A stretch of DNA of 64,000 nt from an uncultured Granulosicoccus sp. (lineage in GTDB: Bacteria > Pseudomonadota > Gammaproteobacteria > Granulosicoccales > Granulosicoccaceae). Every line of letters starts with the position of its first letter. The first letter of the stretch is position 1. The stretch spans positions 90,943 to 154,942 of the forward strand of contig CANLNQ010000017.1 of the NCBI GenBank assembly GCA_947492525.1, given 5' to 3'. A program made the position numbers and the translations under genes. Of this stretch, positions 17,187-26,449 are shown one piece after another. The notes beneath the pieces are model-generated. The model did no database searches. It was not told where the DNA came from and saw only the letters and a program-made list of their open reading frames with translations.

Positions 17187-17989
17187 GTGCGGAGGCAATT
17201 CCTGATGATGATGGTTTTCAACTGTTGATAATGAATTTCTTGCTGTGGCGGGTTGATACACAACGGGGACCAATTGCGTGATGAGAAATAGCATTGTTTT
17301 TGGGGTTTCAGATAGTCAGGCAGGATCTACTAATTTCATCAGTACAGCGTCCTTGCGTTCATGTGAATGGCGTGGAGTGGCGCTGATTCGACGTCATCCT
17401 CGGAGGATTCCGGGTTTAGGGAGAGGGTAGCTATACTGATGGTTGAGGGTCTTAGCTGCATTGCTATAATTATTGCATCGATGATCATCCATCAGGGTGA
17501 GAGATCCGCTCGCTCTGATTTACGACAAGCCACGGGAAAGACGACGCCCCTTTCTGTTTATCGACAGTAAAGGAAAAGCTACCGATACGAGGTCAGGCTA
17601 GTTCAACCCACGGATGAAGTCGCGGCGTGGCGCGACTTATCCTTAGTCCCTCGATTTGCGTCTAATTTCAAATGACCTGCGACTACCGGCTAGTTTTTGG
17701 AGCGGTCGTTCCCATTCGGCATAAAACAACGGTTTACAACGATCCATGTTTACGGAGTATGCAGCTTCGGGTCGGCGATCCTGTCTCTCTGTCCGAGCCT
17801 TGATGGCAAACTGTATCCTACGAACACCCATTAATGAGATCCATCCGCGGCCGGCTTCGACGTTGGGACTTACCAGGGTTCCGCCCGTAGGCTACAGTAC
17901 CTTCGGTACTAAAGGCGATGCTCTGCGCTTCTGACCCCTCACCCACTTTCATCCGCCGATCGCCCGCTGCGCAAACTAAGGTCTCCAGA
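17187..17989. other. Gene-poor stretch between sulfatase and IS3 remnant
   Basis: About 800 bp with no supported gene. A short hairpin with a C(TTCG)G tetraloop (AGTAC/GTACT arms) lies at 17896-17910 inside a GC-rich block at about 17840-17940. That block resembles mobile-element flanking DNA but matches nothing I can name. No terminator with a T-run was seen directly after the sulfatase stop. Confidence 0.45.
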
Positions 17990-18026
17990 CTTCCCCCGGT
18001 TTCGTGGACATCCTCTTAGAGCGACA

Positions 18027-18350
18027 ATGGAGTTCAGAGGTGTCCTATGGAAGAAGTCAAAAAGCAAGAGAGCACGGCGTAATTTCACCGCCGAGTACAA
18101 ACTGAATGTAGTCGATCTAGTGACTCAAGGTGAGAAGTCTGTCAACGAGATCAGCCGGGATCTGGACCTGTCTGAAGCAGTTGTCAGATGCTGAATCAAG
18201 TTGGCAGAGCAAAGTGACAAGGGTAGTCTGGTGGCGCACGAGGCCGAGAGCGAAGAGCTCAGGCGATTGCGGGCCGAGATCCGTGAGCTGAAGCAGGAGC
18301 GCGAAATCCTGATAAAGGCGGCGGCCTTCTTCGCCAAGGAGTCGACATGA
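18027..18350 (+). pseudogene. IS3 orfA with internal stop
   Basis: The frame from the ATG at 18027 reads RRNFTAEYKLNVVDLVTQGE, the IS3-type OrfA DNA-binding helix-turn-helix. At codon 56 (18192-18194) a TGA replaces what is normally a tryptophan codon in RCW-I-K. Downstream the same frame continues with the leucine-zipper-like EELRRLRAEIRELKQEREIL and ends at 18350, overlapping orfB by four bases. A single G to A change would explain the stop. Confidence 0.85.
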
Positions 18351-19244
18351 GGTTGGCCTTTGTCGATGCGGAGAAGGCCAATTTCAGTGTCGCCCTGTTA
18401 TGCCGTACCTTGAAGGTATCGCGCACCGGTTACTACGCCTGGTTATCAAGACCTGCCAGCCAGCATGAGCTCGACGATAGAGCGCTGCTGGCACAGATTC
18501 GCCGTATCTTCGAGAGCAGTCGCCGAACCTATGGCAGCCCGCGTGTCCACCGTCAGTTACAGAGTAATGGCACCGTGGTTGGCCACAACCGGGTTGCCCG
18601 GCTGATGCGTGAAAACAATCTGGCCGTGAAGCCGCGCAAGGGGTATCGCAATACCACCGACCGAAACGAGTCTCACCCGGTGGCGCCCAACGTGATCCAG
18701 CGCGATTTCGCAGCCATCGAGCCCGGGCGCAAATGGGTTGGCGACGTCACTGCTGTCGCCACCGACGAGGGCTGGTTGTATGTCGCTCCCATGATAGACC
18801 TGTTCAATCGGGAAGTGATCGGCCTGGCCTGCGGTGAGAAGAACAATCAGAACCTGACGCTGAAAGCGCTGGAGGCTGCCATCGCGATGCACGGCGCCCC
18901 TGAGGGGCTGATACACCACTCGCACCGGGGTAGTACCCGTACGCGAGCAGCTATCGAAAGAGCCTTGGGATGCACGGCATCATCTGTAGCATGAGCCGCA
19001 AGGGCATTTTGGGGACAGTGCCGTGGCTGAAAGCTTCTTTACGACGTTTGAGAAAAAGCTGATATACCGTCAAAACTTCGCGACTCGTGCGGAGGGTGAA
19101 GAGGCCATGTTCGAATACGTGGAAGTGTTCTACAATCGGATCAGGCTGCATTCTAGCAATGGCTGCTGCCATACTGCTGGATTTCAACATGATAATACAA
19201 AGGTGGCATACTCAACTTATTCAGGCGTCTATGAAACTGGGTAA
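18347..19244 (+). pseudogene. IS3 orfB transposase, frameshifted
   Basis: The first 200 or so codons match an IS3 DDE transposase: MRLAFVDAEKANFSVALLCR, the HTH_21 segment RRTYGSPRVHRQL, and the first catalytic Asp in GRKWVGDVTAVAT. The second catalytic Asp is lost: HHSDRG reads HHSHRG. Shortly after, near 18930-19020, the frame breaks, and the rest (ESFFTTFEKKLIYRQNFATR, FYNRIRLHSSNG) continues in another frame from 19023. The last catalytic Glu region is displaced. The enzyme is dead. Confidence 0.88.
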
Positions 19245-19347
19245 AGACCAATCTGACTTTTCCCTACATGCGCTGCCGCTCCGATCATGAAAAGTAAATC
19301 GTAGGCTAACGCGATACTCCCAAACGATGGCAGTGGGCATTGATGAC

Positions 19348-19365
19348 AATCCGCCAAGGCGGATT
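19348..19365. repeat. Short perfect palindrome
   Basis: AATCCGCC and GGCGGATT separated by two bases, in the gap between the IS3 remnant and the end of the paoC-like gene. It could act as a terminator stem for that minus-strand operon, though no T-run follows. Confidence 0.3.
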
Positions 19366-19494
19366 CATGTTGCTGCGAGCGCTCTGTCAGTAAGCGGTAC
19401 AAAGGTGCAGCAACGCCTGCCATTGCCCGGATGGGCCACATGGCAGGCGCGGAGCGAAGGTACGACTCATTATCGGTGCGAATAGCTCTACCGT

Positions 19495-21696
19495 TCAATC
19501 CAGATACGGCAGTATCTTGTCAAGTGTTGCCGGATACTCCCGGACTCGTGCACCACTTGCATTGTAAATCGCGTTGACGACCGCCGCAGCGGCACCACAG
19601 ATCCCGAGTTCCCCGATACCCTTCGCCTGAATGGGGCTGGCATGATCATCACGCTCATCGAGCAGAATCACGTCCAGTTGCGGCACGTCCAGATTGACCG
19701 GCACATGGTACTCACCCAGATCACGGTTGACGATATGTCCGTCGCGAGGGTCATGCAACAGCTCTTCCGTCAACGCCATGCCGATACCGAAGATCATGCC
19801 TCCATAACATTGGGAGCGTGCGGTTTTCTCATTGAGTATGCGACCGGCACTGAACACCCCCAGCATACGCTGCACCCGTGTCTCACCGGTCGTTGCGTTG
19901 ACAGCGACTTCGGCAAAATGCGCACCGAATGTTGCCTGCCGTACATTCTCACTGGTCTCGCCCGGTTCGATGATGCCAACGGCTTGCAGGCTTTCACCGC
20001 CGAGAAGTTCAACTAGGTCGTGACTCCTGTTACGCACGATCGCCTGACCGTCCTTCAGAGTCAAGTCTGCACTCTGGCAGTCCAGTTTCCGGCAGAGCTG
20101 TTCACGCAGGTCCTCACAGGCAAGGAAAACGGACGAGCCGGACGAGGACGCGCCCCAGGATCCACCGGAACCAGACGCACTGGGCAGATCCGTGTCACCA
20201 AGACGTGTCTCGACACGATTCATCGGCACGCCAAGCATCTCACCGGCTATCTGCGTCAAGATGGTATAGCTGCCAGTACCGATATCAGTCATGTCGGTCT
20301 CGACGATGACAGAACCGTCGGCCGATAAAGTGACTTTCGCTTCCGATTGCATCAGCACATTGACACGCGCCGCCGAGGCCATGCCCATGCCTATCAGCCA
20401 TTCACCCTCGCGTACCTGACCCGGTACTGGCTGACGTTTCTCCCAACCGAATGCTTCCGCCCCTTGCTTCAACGCCTGCCGGAACTTGCGGGAAGAGAAA
20501 GAGACATCCTGTTCGGGGTCCTTTTCCGGAATGTTCAATAGACGCAGTTCAAGCGGATCGATGCCCGCAGCCTCAGCCAGTTCATCCATGGCATTTTCAA
20601 GGGCCGTGACACCGACAGCCTCCCCGGGCGCTCGTACCGAGCCGGCGCAGGTCTTGTTCAACCGTGCCACTTCCAGACCGATCCGCCGATTCTCGCCACC
20701 GTAAATGAAATGAGTAGCCTGACCTACCGGCTCGGCGAATGTCTCATCAGGCAGATTGGACACCAGGCTGACATGGCTCAATCCGGTCAAAACGCCGTCC
20801 TTGTCAGCCGCCAACTGGAAATGCTGGCGCGTTTCGGAACGTCGCATGACGGCTTCGAACACCTGTTGACGGGACAAGGTCACGCACACCGCGCGTTGCA
20901 GCTCCTTCGCCGCGATGGCGGCAGCAACCGCTTCCGGCGCAATACCCAGCTTGGAGCCGAAACCACCACCTACATATCTGGAGATGATCCGCACCTGCTC
21001 CGCATCGATGCCCAGTGAATCAGCCAATTCGTTGCGGTTGTACTTGAGCATCTGGTAGCTGCCGTACAGTGTCAGCTGGTTTTCTTCCCACTGAGCAATG
21101 GCACAGTGCGGCTCCATTGCCGCGCTGTTGTGGCCCGGTGTACGGTAAACCTGATCAACCGTGAAAGCGGCCTCCTGCATGGCCTGATCCACGTCCCCCT
21201 GGCTGAACTGTTTCTCGTCCGGTTTCTCCGTTTGCGCATCGGACGCCTCAGGGTCAATCGCAACTGACTCATCTGCGTCATACTCTATCGACAGAGACTG
21301 GGCCCCATGACGCGCACCCTCGAATGATTCGGCGACCACCAATGCAATGGGCTGCCCAAGGTACACTACATCCTTGGCACCTTGCACGGGTGCTTCGTTT
21401 GCCGTACCTTGCGCAGGATTGCGTAACAACCTGTCATCATCGATAACCGCCAGCACCCCGTCCATAGCCAGAACCGCTGCCTTGTCGATAGAAAGAATCT
21501 TCCCCTTGGCGAAAGGCGCACGCACCAGTACCCCGTATGCCTGATCAGCAACTGCCCATTCATGCGCGTAGGTGGCAGTGCCGCTGACTTTCAGGTGTCC
21601 TTCAGTCCGATCCAGTGGCTTGCCGATCAGCCCCTGTGCCATGTCATCCAGTCGACGACGCGTATCAGGCTCGTCCATGCTCATTCTGGCGCTCAT
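19495..21696 (-). CDS. paoC: Molybdenum aldehyde oxidoreductase, catalytic subunit (PaoC-like)
   Basis: 733 residues of the xanthine dehydrogenase family large subunit, which holds the molybdopterin cytosine dinucleotide cofactor and oxidises aldehydes or N-heterocycles. Motifs include [11 protein letters not shown] near 240, GSVRAPGEA near 350, [11 protein letters not shown] and [12 protein letters not shown]. The catalytic glutamate lies in [14 protein letters not shown] near 695. It overlaps the FAD subunit gene by four bases (ATGA) as third gene of the operon. A 260-bp internal piece is duplicated at 10243-10503. The symbol follows resemblance to E. coli PaoABC/YagTSR; the substrate is not certain. 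Confidence 0.88.
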   Translation of the reverse strand: MSARMSMDEPDTRRRLDDMAQGLIGKPLDRTEGHLKVSGTATYAHEWAVADQAYGVLVRAPFAKGKILSIDKAAVLAMDGVLAVIDDDRLLRNPAQGTANEAPVQGAKDVVYLGQPIALVVAESFEGARHGAQSLSIEYDADESVAIDPEASDAQTEKPDEKQFSQGDVDQAMQEAAFTVDQVYRTPGHNSAAMEPHCAIAQWEENQLTLYGSYQMLKYNRNELADSLGIDAEQVRIISRYVGGGFGSKLGIAPEAVAAAIAAKELQRAVCVTLSRQQVFEAVMRRSETRQHFQLAADKDGVLTGLSHVSLVSNLPDETFAEPVGQATHFIYGGENRRIGLEVARLNKTCAGSVRAPGEAVGVTALENAMDELAEAAGIDPLELRLLNIPEKDPEQDVSFSSRKFRQALKQGAEAFGWEKRQPVPGQVREGEWLIGMGMASAARVNVLMQSEAKVTLSADGSVIVETDMTDIGTGSYTILTQIAGEMLGVPMNRVETRLGDTDLPSASGSGGSWGASSSGSSVFLACEDLREQLCRKLDCQSADLTLKDGQAIVRNRSHDLVELLGGESLQAVGIIEPGETSENVRQATFGAHFAEVAVNATTGETRVQRMLGVFSAGRILNEKTARSQCYGGMIFGIGMALTEELLHDPRDGHIVNRDLGEYHVPVNLDVPQLDVILLDERDDHASPIQAKGIGELGICGAAAAVVNAIYNASGARVREYPATLDKILPYLD

Positions 21697-22688
21697 GCAT
21701 CACCCCCGAAATTTGCGGCTTCGCTGAGCACAGCCACCAATGTGCGTTTCAACAACGGTATCTTGAAGTCATTTCCGCCGTGCCCCTGAGCCTCCTCAAG
21801 CAGACGATCGGCAGCTTTTTCGAACAACTGCCTGGAAGGGGTTTGACCGAGCAGCATGGCTTCGACCTCCGTGTCTCGCCAGGGCCTGGGCGCAATCCCC
21901 CCAAAACTCAAACCTACGTGTGAAAACGTGCCCGACCGGATCTGTGTCACCGCGGCCACAGAGGTGAGTGCGAACGCATAGGAGGCTCGGTCACGCACCT
22001 TGCGATACGCCTGATAGCTGTCTTCGACAGGTGCTGGCAGGTGTACGGCTGTTATCAGTTCACCACTTTCGAGCTGGTTTTCACGCTGTGGTGTGGTACC
22101 CGGCAGACAGTAGAAGTCCTGCAAGGGCACTTGCCGACGGTGGCCATCGGTCTGCTCGATCTCTACCGTGGCACGCAGCGCCTGCATGGCCACCGCCATA
22201 TCACTGGGATGTGTGGCAATGCAGTGTTCGCTGGCCCCGATGATGGCATGCAGCCGGTTCTGTCCCTGCAAGGCACTGCAACCAGTGCCCGGACTTCTCT
22301 TGTTGCAGGGGGATGCGGTGTCATAGAAATAGTAACAGCGTGTTCGCTGCAGCAGATTCCCGCCGGTTGTGGCCTTGTTGCGCAGTTGGCCAGATGCACC
22401 CGATAGCAAGGCCCGCGACAATACCGCGTAGTGCTGCCGTACCCGCGCATCGGCAGCCAGCTTACTGTTGGGCACCAGGGCGCCGATGCGCAATCCACCG
22501 TCGTCGGTTTGCTCGATGGCATTCAGATCGAGCCGATTGATATCCACCACGACATCCGGGGACAAGACTTCGAGCTTCATCAGATCCAGCAGATTGGTGC
22601 CGCCGGCAATGAAAGAAGCATTTTTTCCTGCGGCGACCGTCGTGGCCTGTTCGACCGTCTCCGCCCGCTGGTAATCGAAGCTCTTCAT
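21693..22688 (-). CDS. paoB: Molybdenum aldehyde oxidoreductase, FAD subunit (PaoB-like)
   Basis: 331 residues of the CO dehydrogenase flavoprotein family. The FAD-binding signature [16 protein letters not shown] is near 30-45, and [14 protein letters not shown] follows. A cysteine insert ([21 protein letters not shown] at 121-141 in outline) matches the extra 4Fe-4S cluster known from PaoB and related hydroxylases. It overlaps its neighbours by four bases on each side, so the three subunits are translationally coupled. It passes electrons from the molybdenum subunit through FAD to the external acceptor. Confidence 0.88.
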   Translation of the reverse strand: MKSFDYQRAETVEQATTVAAGKNASFIAGGTNLLDLMKLEVLSPDVVVDINRLDLNAIEQTDDGGLRIGALVPNSKLAADARVRQHYAVLSRALLSGASGQLRNKATTGGNLLQRTRCYYFYDTASPCNKRSPGTGCSALQGQNRLHAIIGASEHCIATHPSDMAVAMQALRATVEIEQTDGHRRQVPLQDFYCLPGTTPQRENQLESGELITAVHLPAPVEDSYQAYRKVRDRASYAFALTSVAAVTQIRSGTFSHVGLSFGGIAPRPWRDTEVEAMLLGQTPSRQLFEKAADRLLEEAQGHGGNDFKIPLLKRTLVAVLSEAANFGGDA

Positions 22689-23191
22689 GACTTGTCACCC
22701 ACTTCGATGATGGCATCGACAATGTTGGGATAGGCAGAGCAACGACACAGGTTTCCGCTCATTCGTTCGGCGATCTCGTCGGATGTCAGCTCCGGTTCGC
22801 CTACCAGAGACACCGACACATAGCTTGGCCAGCCCTCCTTGATTTCATCGAGCATTGCGGTTGCCGAGCAGATCTGGCCAGGTGTGCAATACCCACATTG
22901 AAAGCCGTCGTGCTTGACGAAAGCCTTCTGCATGGGTGACAGCGTGTCAGATCCCCCCAGGCCTTCGATTGTCGTGATCTCGTCCCCGTCATGCATGACA
23001 GCCAGGGTCAGACAACTGTTGATGCGTTTGCCGTTTACCAGCACCGTACACGCACCACACTGGCCGTGATCACAGCCCTTCTTGGTACCGTTCAGATGCA
23101 AGTGTTGCCGAAGAGCGTCCAGTAGCGTTGTGCGAACATCAACCGACAACTCGTGCGTTTCGCCGTTCACCTGAAGGTTCAGTGTCTGCAT
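22685..23191 (-). CDS. paoA: Molybdenum aldehyde oxidoreductase, 2Fe-2S subunit (PaoA-like)
   Basis: 168 residues carrying two 2Fe-2S clusters. The plant-ferredoxin-type site is [12 protein letters not shown] with a later cysteine in RINSC; the second site is [12 protein letters not shown] with NLCRCSAYP. It is the first gene of the three-gene operon. E. coli PaoA has a Tat signal for export, but this protein starts directly with the ferredoxin domain ([15 protein letters not shown]), so the complex is probably cytoplasmic. No paoD-like maturation gene lies next to the operon. Confidence 0.88.
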   Translation of the reverse strand: MQTLNLQVNGETHELSVDVRTTLLDALRQHLHLNGTKKGCDHGQCGACTVLVNGKRINSCLTLAVMHDGDEITTIEGLGGSDTLSPMQKAFVKHDGFQCGYCTPGQICSATAMLDEIKEGWPSYVSVSLVGEPELTSDEIAERMSGNLCRCSAYPNIVDAIIEVGDKS

Positions 23192-23538
23192 GGCCTGTAT
23201 CTACCAGAGGTCTATGAGTCGAATGCAAACAATAGACTTGCTGGCTCAGCCGAAAATAGCCATTGAAAAATTGACGAGGGTATTGCCTTCAGGAAACTGC
23301 GCGTCCCGATCGCCGCGCGGCTGCCCGCTCCAGCACCGTCATCCATGATATGCGGCGCGCAGGCCTTCAGTGAGTTCATGCAGTCCGGCACAGGAAACTG
23401 CTCCAGGCTACAGCTCCATCAGCCGATGGCGTCCACCCTGCAGCCAGCACTTGAAACTGCACTCATGACTGCATCAGCGCTGCCCGCAGCCAACCTGCCT
23501 GATCTGCGTTTCAGACGCATGGCTGCGGGCATCTTCTC
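23192..23538. other. Gap containing the paoABC-like promoter and a long hairpin
   Basis: 347 bp without a gene. The right-hand part contains a long inverted repeat listed separately. The left-hand part lies upstream of the 2Fe-2S subunit gene and should hold the operon promoter; I see no clear operator. Confidence 0.45.
23481..23531 (-). terminator. 12-bp inverted repeat with inner hairpin after acylase gene
   Basis: TGCCCGCAGCCA at 23481-23492 pairs perfectly with TGGCTGCGGGCA at 23520-23531. A smaller stem (TGCGT/ACGCA) lies inside the loop. It begins eight bases past the acylase stop, the place for a terminator, although no T-run follows. Confidence 0.45.
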
Positions 23539-26163
23539 CTACTTTGGCTCAACAGTGCCAGACAACACTAGCTCACTGTCCGGCAACAGATTTGCGGCAA
23601 TATCAGCTTCCAAATAGAGTAGTTGCCTGGGTGTCTTGGTCGAATAGTCGAGACTCTGATCGATGAAGTGCGCAGAATCCGGATCGGTGGATTGCGAGTA
23701 GCTCAGCAGACCATAGGCCAGCGGCCCCTCGTCGGTGAATTCCAGACCGAAGTGCCAACTCGTCCCTCGCCCGATGGCCCAGCCTTCGCCACTGGTGGCA
23801 GACAGTCCTTCACTCGCAGGTAGCGTCGGATTGCTGATGCGGGGATAGATGGTGTCCTCGTGTACGGGCGACCGCACCACGGCAATGGCATTGAATACAC
23901 CCTCGGTACTACCGATGCCACCATGCCAGGGAATCGGGTCTGCCAGTGCCACTGCGGACTGCCCACCAAGCAGGTCAGCGGGTGCAACGCCACCGGACGG
24001 CGTCCAGGTCTGTACGCTACCCAGTGCAGCCTCATAGGCAATGCCCGCGGTGTCCAGTGTATCCAGCGCTTCTGCCAGCAATTGCAAGGCTGGATCGTCT
24101 GTGGTTCCGCGCCCGTCGCTTGGCAGGATGTACTGCGTATCGGCCGGTTCTGCCGGATCGAACTGTATATCGACCACAAACGAATCGCCGTTGAACAGTT
24201 TCGCCAGAAAGACTCGGTAGACATGAGCCCCCACACTGTCGGTATTGTACAGCCCATCCCAGCTCGCCAGCACAGCACAGCCCTCGGCCACGGAACGGGC
24301 GGTGTCCGGTCCGCTTGGCACCGGAGTGTCGCCGATCAGCGCACAACGCGCCCGCAGCTCTGGCAGACCCACCTCTGCATACAGTCCTCGGTTGTTCCAG
24401 ATGACCTCCAGCAACTCAGTCGCACCGAACAGGCCGTCCTGTCCGGCGGGCGCAGTGGCTGCAAAACCGGGTTCATCCGGGTTCTGCAGCATGCGAAGGC
24501 CCAGTTGAGTGCGCTCATTGACCGGCAAGGATTCATCACCATACAGGGCAGAGAATTCAGTCAGCTGCTCGGCCGGATTACTCTGCCAATGGCTGGAGTT
24601 GGAATTCTGCACGAAATCACGACGCACCAGAGACGGCTTTTTCTCATAAGGCACCCGTCCGAGGCAATCACCCTCGATCCAGTCATCGCGCGAGGTACTG
24701 CCATCGAGCAAGGTAATGCCATTGTCGAACAGCCGCGCATAGTCGGCACTGGCCGTACGCTTGGCATCGATGACCGCCAGCGATTCGTCCGACAGGTGCG
24801 GCACTGACGAAGAATCGATGTACCAGGCATTGCCATCTGCATCGGCATAGACCGTATTGGTCCATAGCGTACTGCCGCACGCCTTGAACACCTGCTGAAA
24901 TTCGTCCAGATTCTGTGACATACCCATGCCGAGCCAGCTATCGATCATCGCAGACACATCGTCATTGGCGTCACGATACGTATAGGCCGTACCGTTGAGA
25001 CCCCAGGCCGGGAGTGCGCCATCGGTGATGAGATCGGCGGCCAGCATCGGGCCGTATTCGGAGAACAGGAATTCACGTTCCAGTAGCGTGGGCGTGTCGC
25101 TACCGTTCGCCACGGCAACCTGAATGGTGCGAGACGTGAAGGCCATGCGCTGTCCATCCTTCACATAGGCTCGGTCATCACCCTCTGCCAAGGTCAGCTC
25201 ATACCAGGTGAACCGCGTACCGGTACTGACTGTGTGCGACCAGGCAAGCGATTCGTTGAAACCGATCAGCGGCAAGGGCACACCGGTCAGTGTTGCGCCA
25301 TTGACGTCGTAATGACCCGGCACGCTCAGGTGCATCTGGTAGAGACGGCGTGGACCGGTATAGGGAAAATGCGGATTGGCCAGCAACGCGCCGCGCCCCG
25401 TCTCCGACAACTCCGCGCCAATGCCCCAGGCGTTGCTGGCCAGGCCAGTATCGTTCGGCAGACGTAATGATACGACTTCGTCCATATCGATCGGCTGCCA
25501 TGGAGAAGGACTGGCACTGCCGCCGTTATCGTCGACCACCGTTGCCTGTGTTGACGAGCCTGGTGGCACAGCCGCAAAGATGGCGCCTGTGGCGAACAGA
25601 TCACCACTGGCATATTTAGCAACCGAGGTGTAGTAGGCCACAAGATCTTCTCTGGTAATCTCGCGCACCCAGGGCTGATCACGACAGGCTGCTGGCAACT
25701 CGCCGCTGTCGGTATCTTCAAGGTACTGGTTGTAACCGGCGGCAAAGCCGTCAATCAATGCTGCACTGGCCGGTGTCAGGTCCACACCCTGGGCACCACC
25801 CGGCGGCGCAGCAATGACCTTGTAGGAAAAGTCAGACAGGATGTTGGCATTATTCTCACCCGGGCCGAAGAACAGCGAACGCTCCCCTCGCACCTTGATA
25901 ACACTCTCGGCAATCAGACACACATTGTCCCTGGCTTGCACATAGCCAGCACCGAAGGCGACCGATGCGAAATCCTCAGCCTGGATATGCGGCACGCCGC
26001 CCGTAGTGAACCGAATGGTGGCCTCTACCGTGCCATCGGTGGCGATCAGCGGCAGATCGGTTCCAAGGTCTCCTCCTGACGTGTCCCCATCATCGTCGCT
26101 GGAACAAGCGCTCAAGAGAGTGACGACCGTGGCGAGAAGGATGGTACGACTGGGACAATTCAT
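23539..26163 (-). CDS. Penicillin-acylase-family Ntn hydrolase, lipoprotein
   Basis: About 874 residues from the ATG at 26163; the frame is open ten codons further but the shorter start puts the lipobox LLSAC at Cys20. The N-terminal alpha chain region includes VPHIQAEDFASVAFGAGYVQARD. The probable autoproteolytic nucleophile is Ser243 in GLASNAWGIG, followed by NPHFPYTGPRRLYQMHL and SLAWSHTVSTGT, as in acylase I type enzymes. Relatives cleave penicillins, acyl-homoserine lactones or cephalosporin side chains; the substrate cannot be told. It is probably anchored to the outer membrane, acting in the periplasm or at the surface. Confidence 0.88.
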   Translation of the reverse strand: MNCPSRTILLATVVTLLSACSSDDDGDTSGGDLGTDLPLIATDGTVEATIRFTTGGVPHIQAEDFASVAFGAGYVQARDNVCLIAESVIKVRGERSLFFGPGENNANILSDFSYKVIAAPPGGAQGVDLTPASAALIDGFAAGYNQYLEDTDSGELPAACRDQPWVREITREDLVAYYTSVAKYASGDLFATGAIFAAVPPGSSTQATVVDDNGGSASPSPWQPIDMDEVVSLRLPNDTGLASNAWGIGAELSETGRGALLANPHFPYTGPRRLYQMHLSVPGHYDVNGATLTGVPLPLIGFNESLAWSHTVSTGTRFTWYELTLAEGDDRAYVKDGQRMAFTSRTIQVAVANGSDTPTLLEREFLFSEYGPMLAADLITDGALPAWGLNGTAYTYRDANDDVSAMIDSWLGMGMSQNLDEFQQVFKACGSTLWTNTVYADADGNAWYIDSSSVPHLSDESLAVIDAKRTASADYARLFDNGITLLDGSTSRDDWIEGDCLGRVPYEKKPSLVRRDFVQNSNSSHWQSNPAEQLTEFSALYGDESLPVNERTQLGLRMLQNPDEPGFAATAPAGQDGLFGATELLEVIWNNRGLYAEVGLPELRARCALIGDTPVPSGPDTARSVAEGCAVLASWDGLYNTDSVGAHVYRVFLAKLFNGDSFVVDIQFDPAEPADTQYILPSDGRGTTDDPALQLLAEALDTLDTAGIAYEAALGSVQTWTPSGGVAPADLLGGQSAVALADPIPWHGGIGSTEGVFNAIAVVRSPVHEDTIYPRISNPTLPASEGLSATSGEGWAIGRGTSWHFGLEFTDEGPLAYGLLSYSQSTDPDSAHFIDQSLDYSTKTPRQLLYLEADIAANLLPDSELVLSGTVEPK

Positions 26164-26449
26164 ACAGGACACTCCGTGTTCAGGCATAAACAACGGCGCA
26201 TCATTGCAACACGAATGACAACGCGTTATTGCACGGTATCAGAGTCCCTGGTGTTTCTCCACCCGACTGCCTTGCCGGTTCTCGCAAGATATCGCAGCGC
26301 CTGATGACTTGGCGCTGATTCGATATTCCGCAGCGTATCCGCACCTGCGAAGCCACGAGACATTCACAAGCATCGCATCATGCTGATAAGAACACCTGCA
26401 AGCACCAAGTGCCACGCGAGCCGTAGCACTGCACACGATGGTGCAATGA

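Larger units (their letters stand above)
17990..19246 (+). mobile_element. Decayed IS3-family insertion sequence
   Basis: About 1.26 kb, the usual IS3 length. The left end (CTTCCCCCGGTTTCGTGGAC) and right end (around 19223-19246, GTCTATGAAACTGGGTAAAG) form a degenerate inverted repeat with about 16 of 24 positions pairing; the differences are mostly transitions. It carries orfA and orfB, both disrupted. The copy must be immobile on its own. Exact ends and target duplication were not resolved. Confidence 0.8.

Noticed and set aside
19229..19498. 89-codon frame starting at a TTG overlapping the paoC stop
   Set aside because: The TTGA overlap is tempting, but there is no family, and the end runs into the IS3 right end; likely chance.
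23860..24807. 315-codon open frame on the plus strand
   Set aside because: Antisense to the penicillin-acylase-type gene and low in protein-like composition; a codon-bias shadow.
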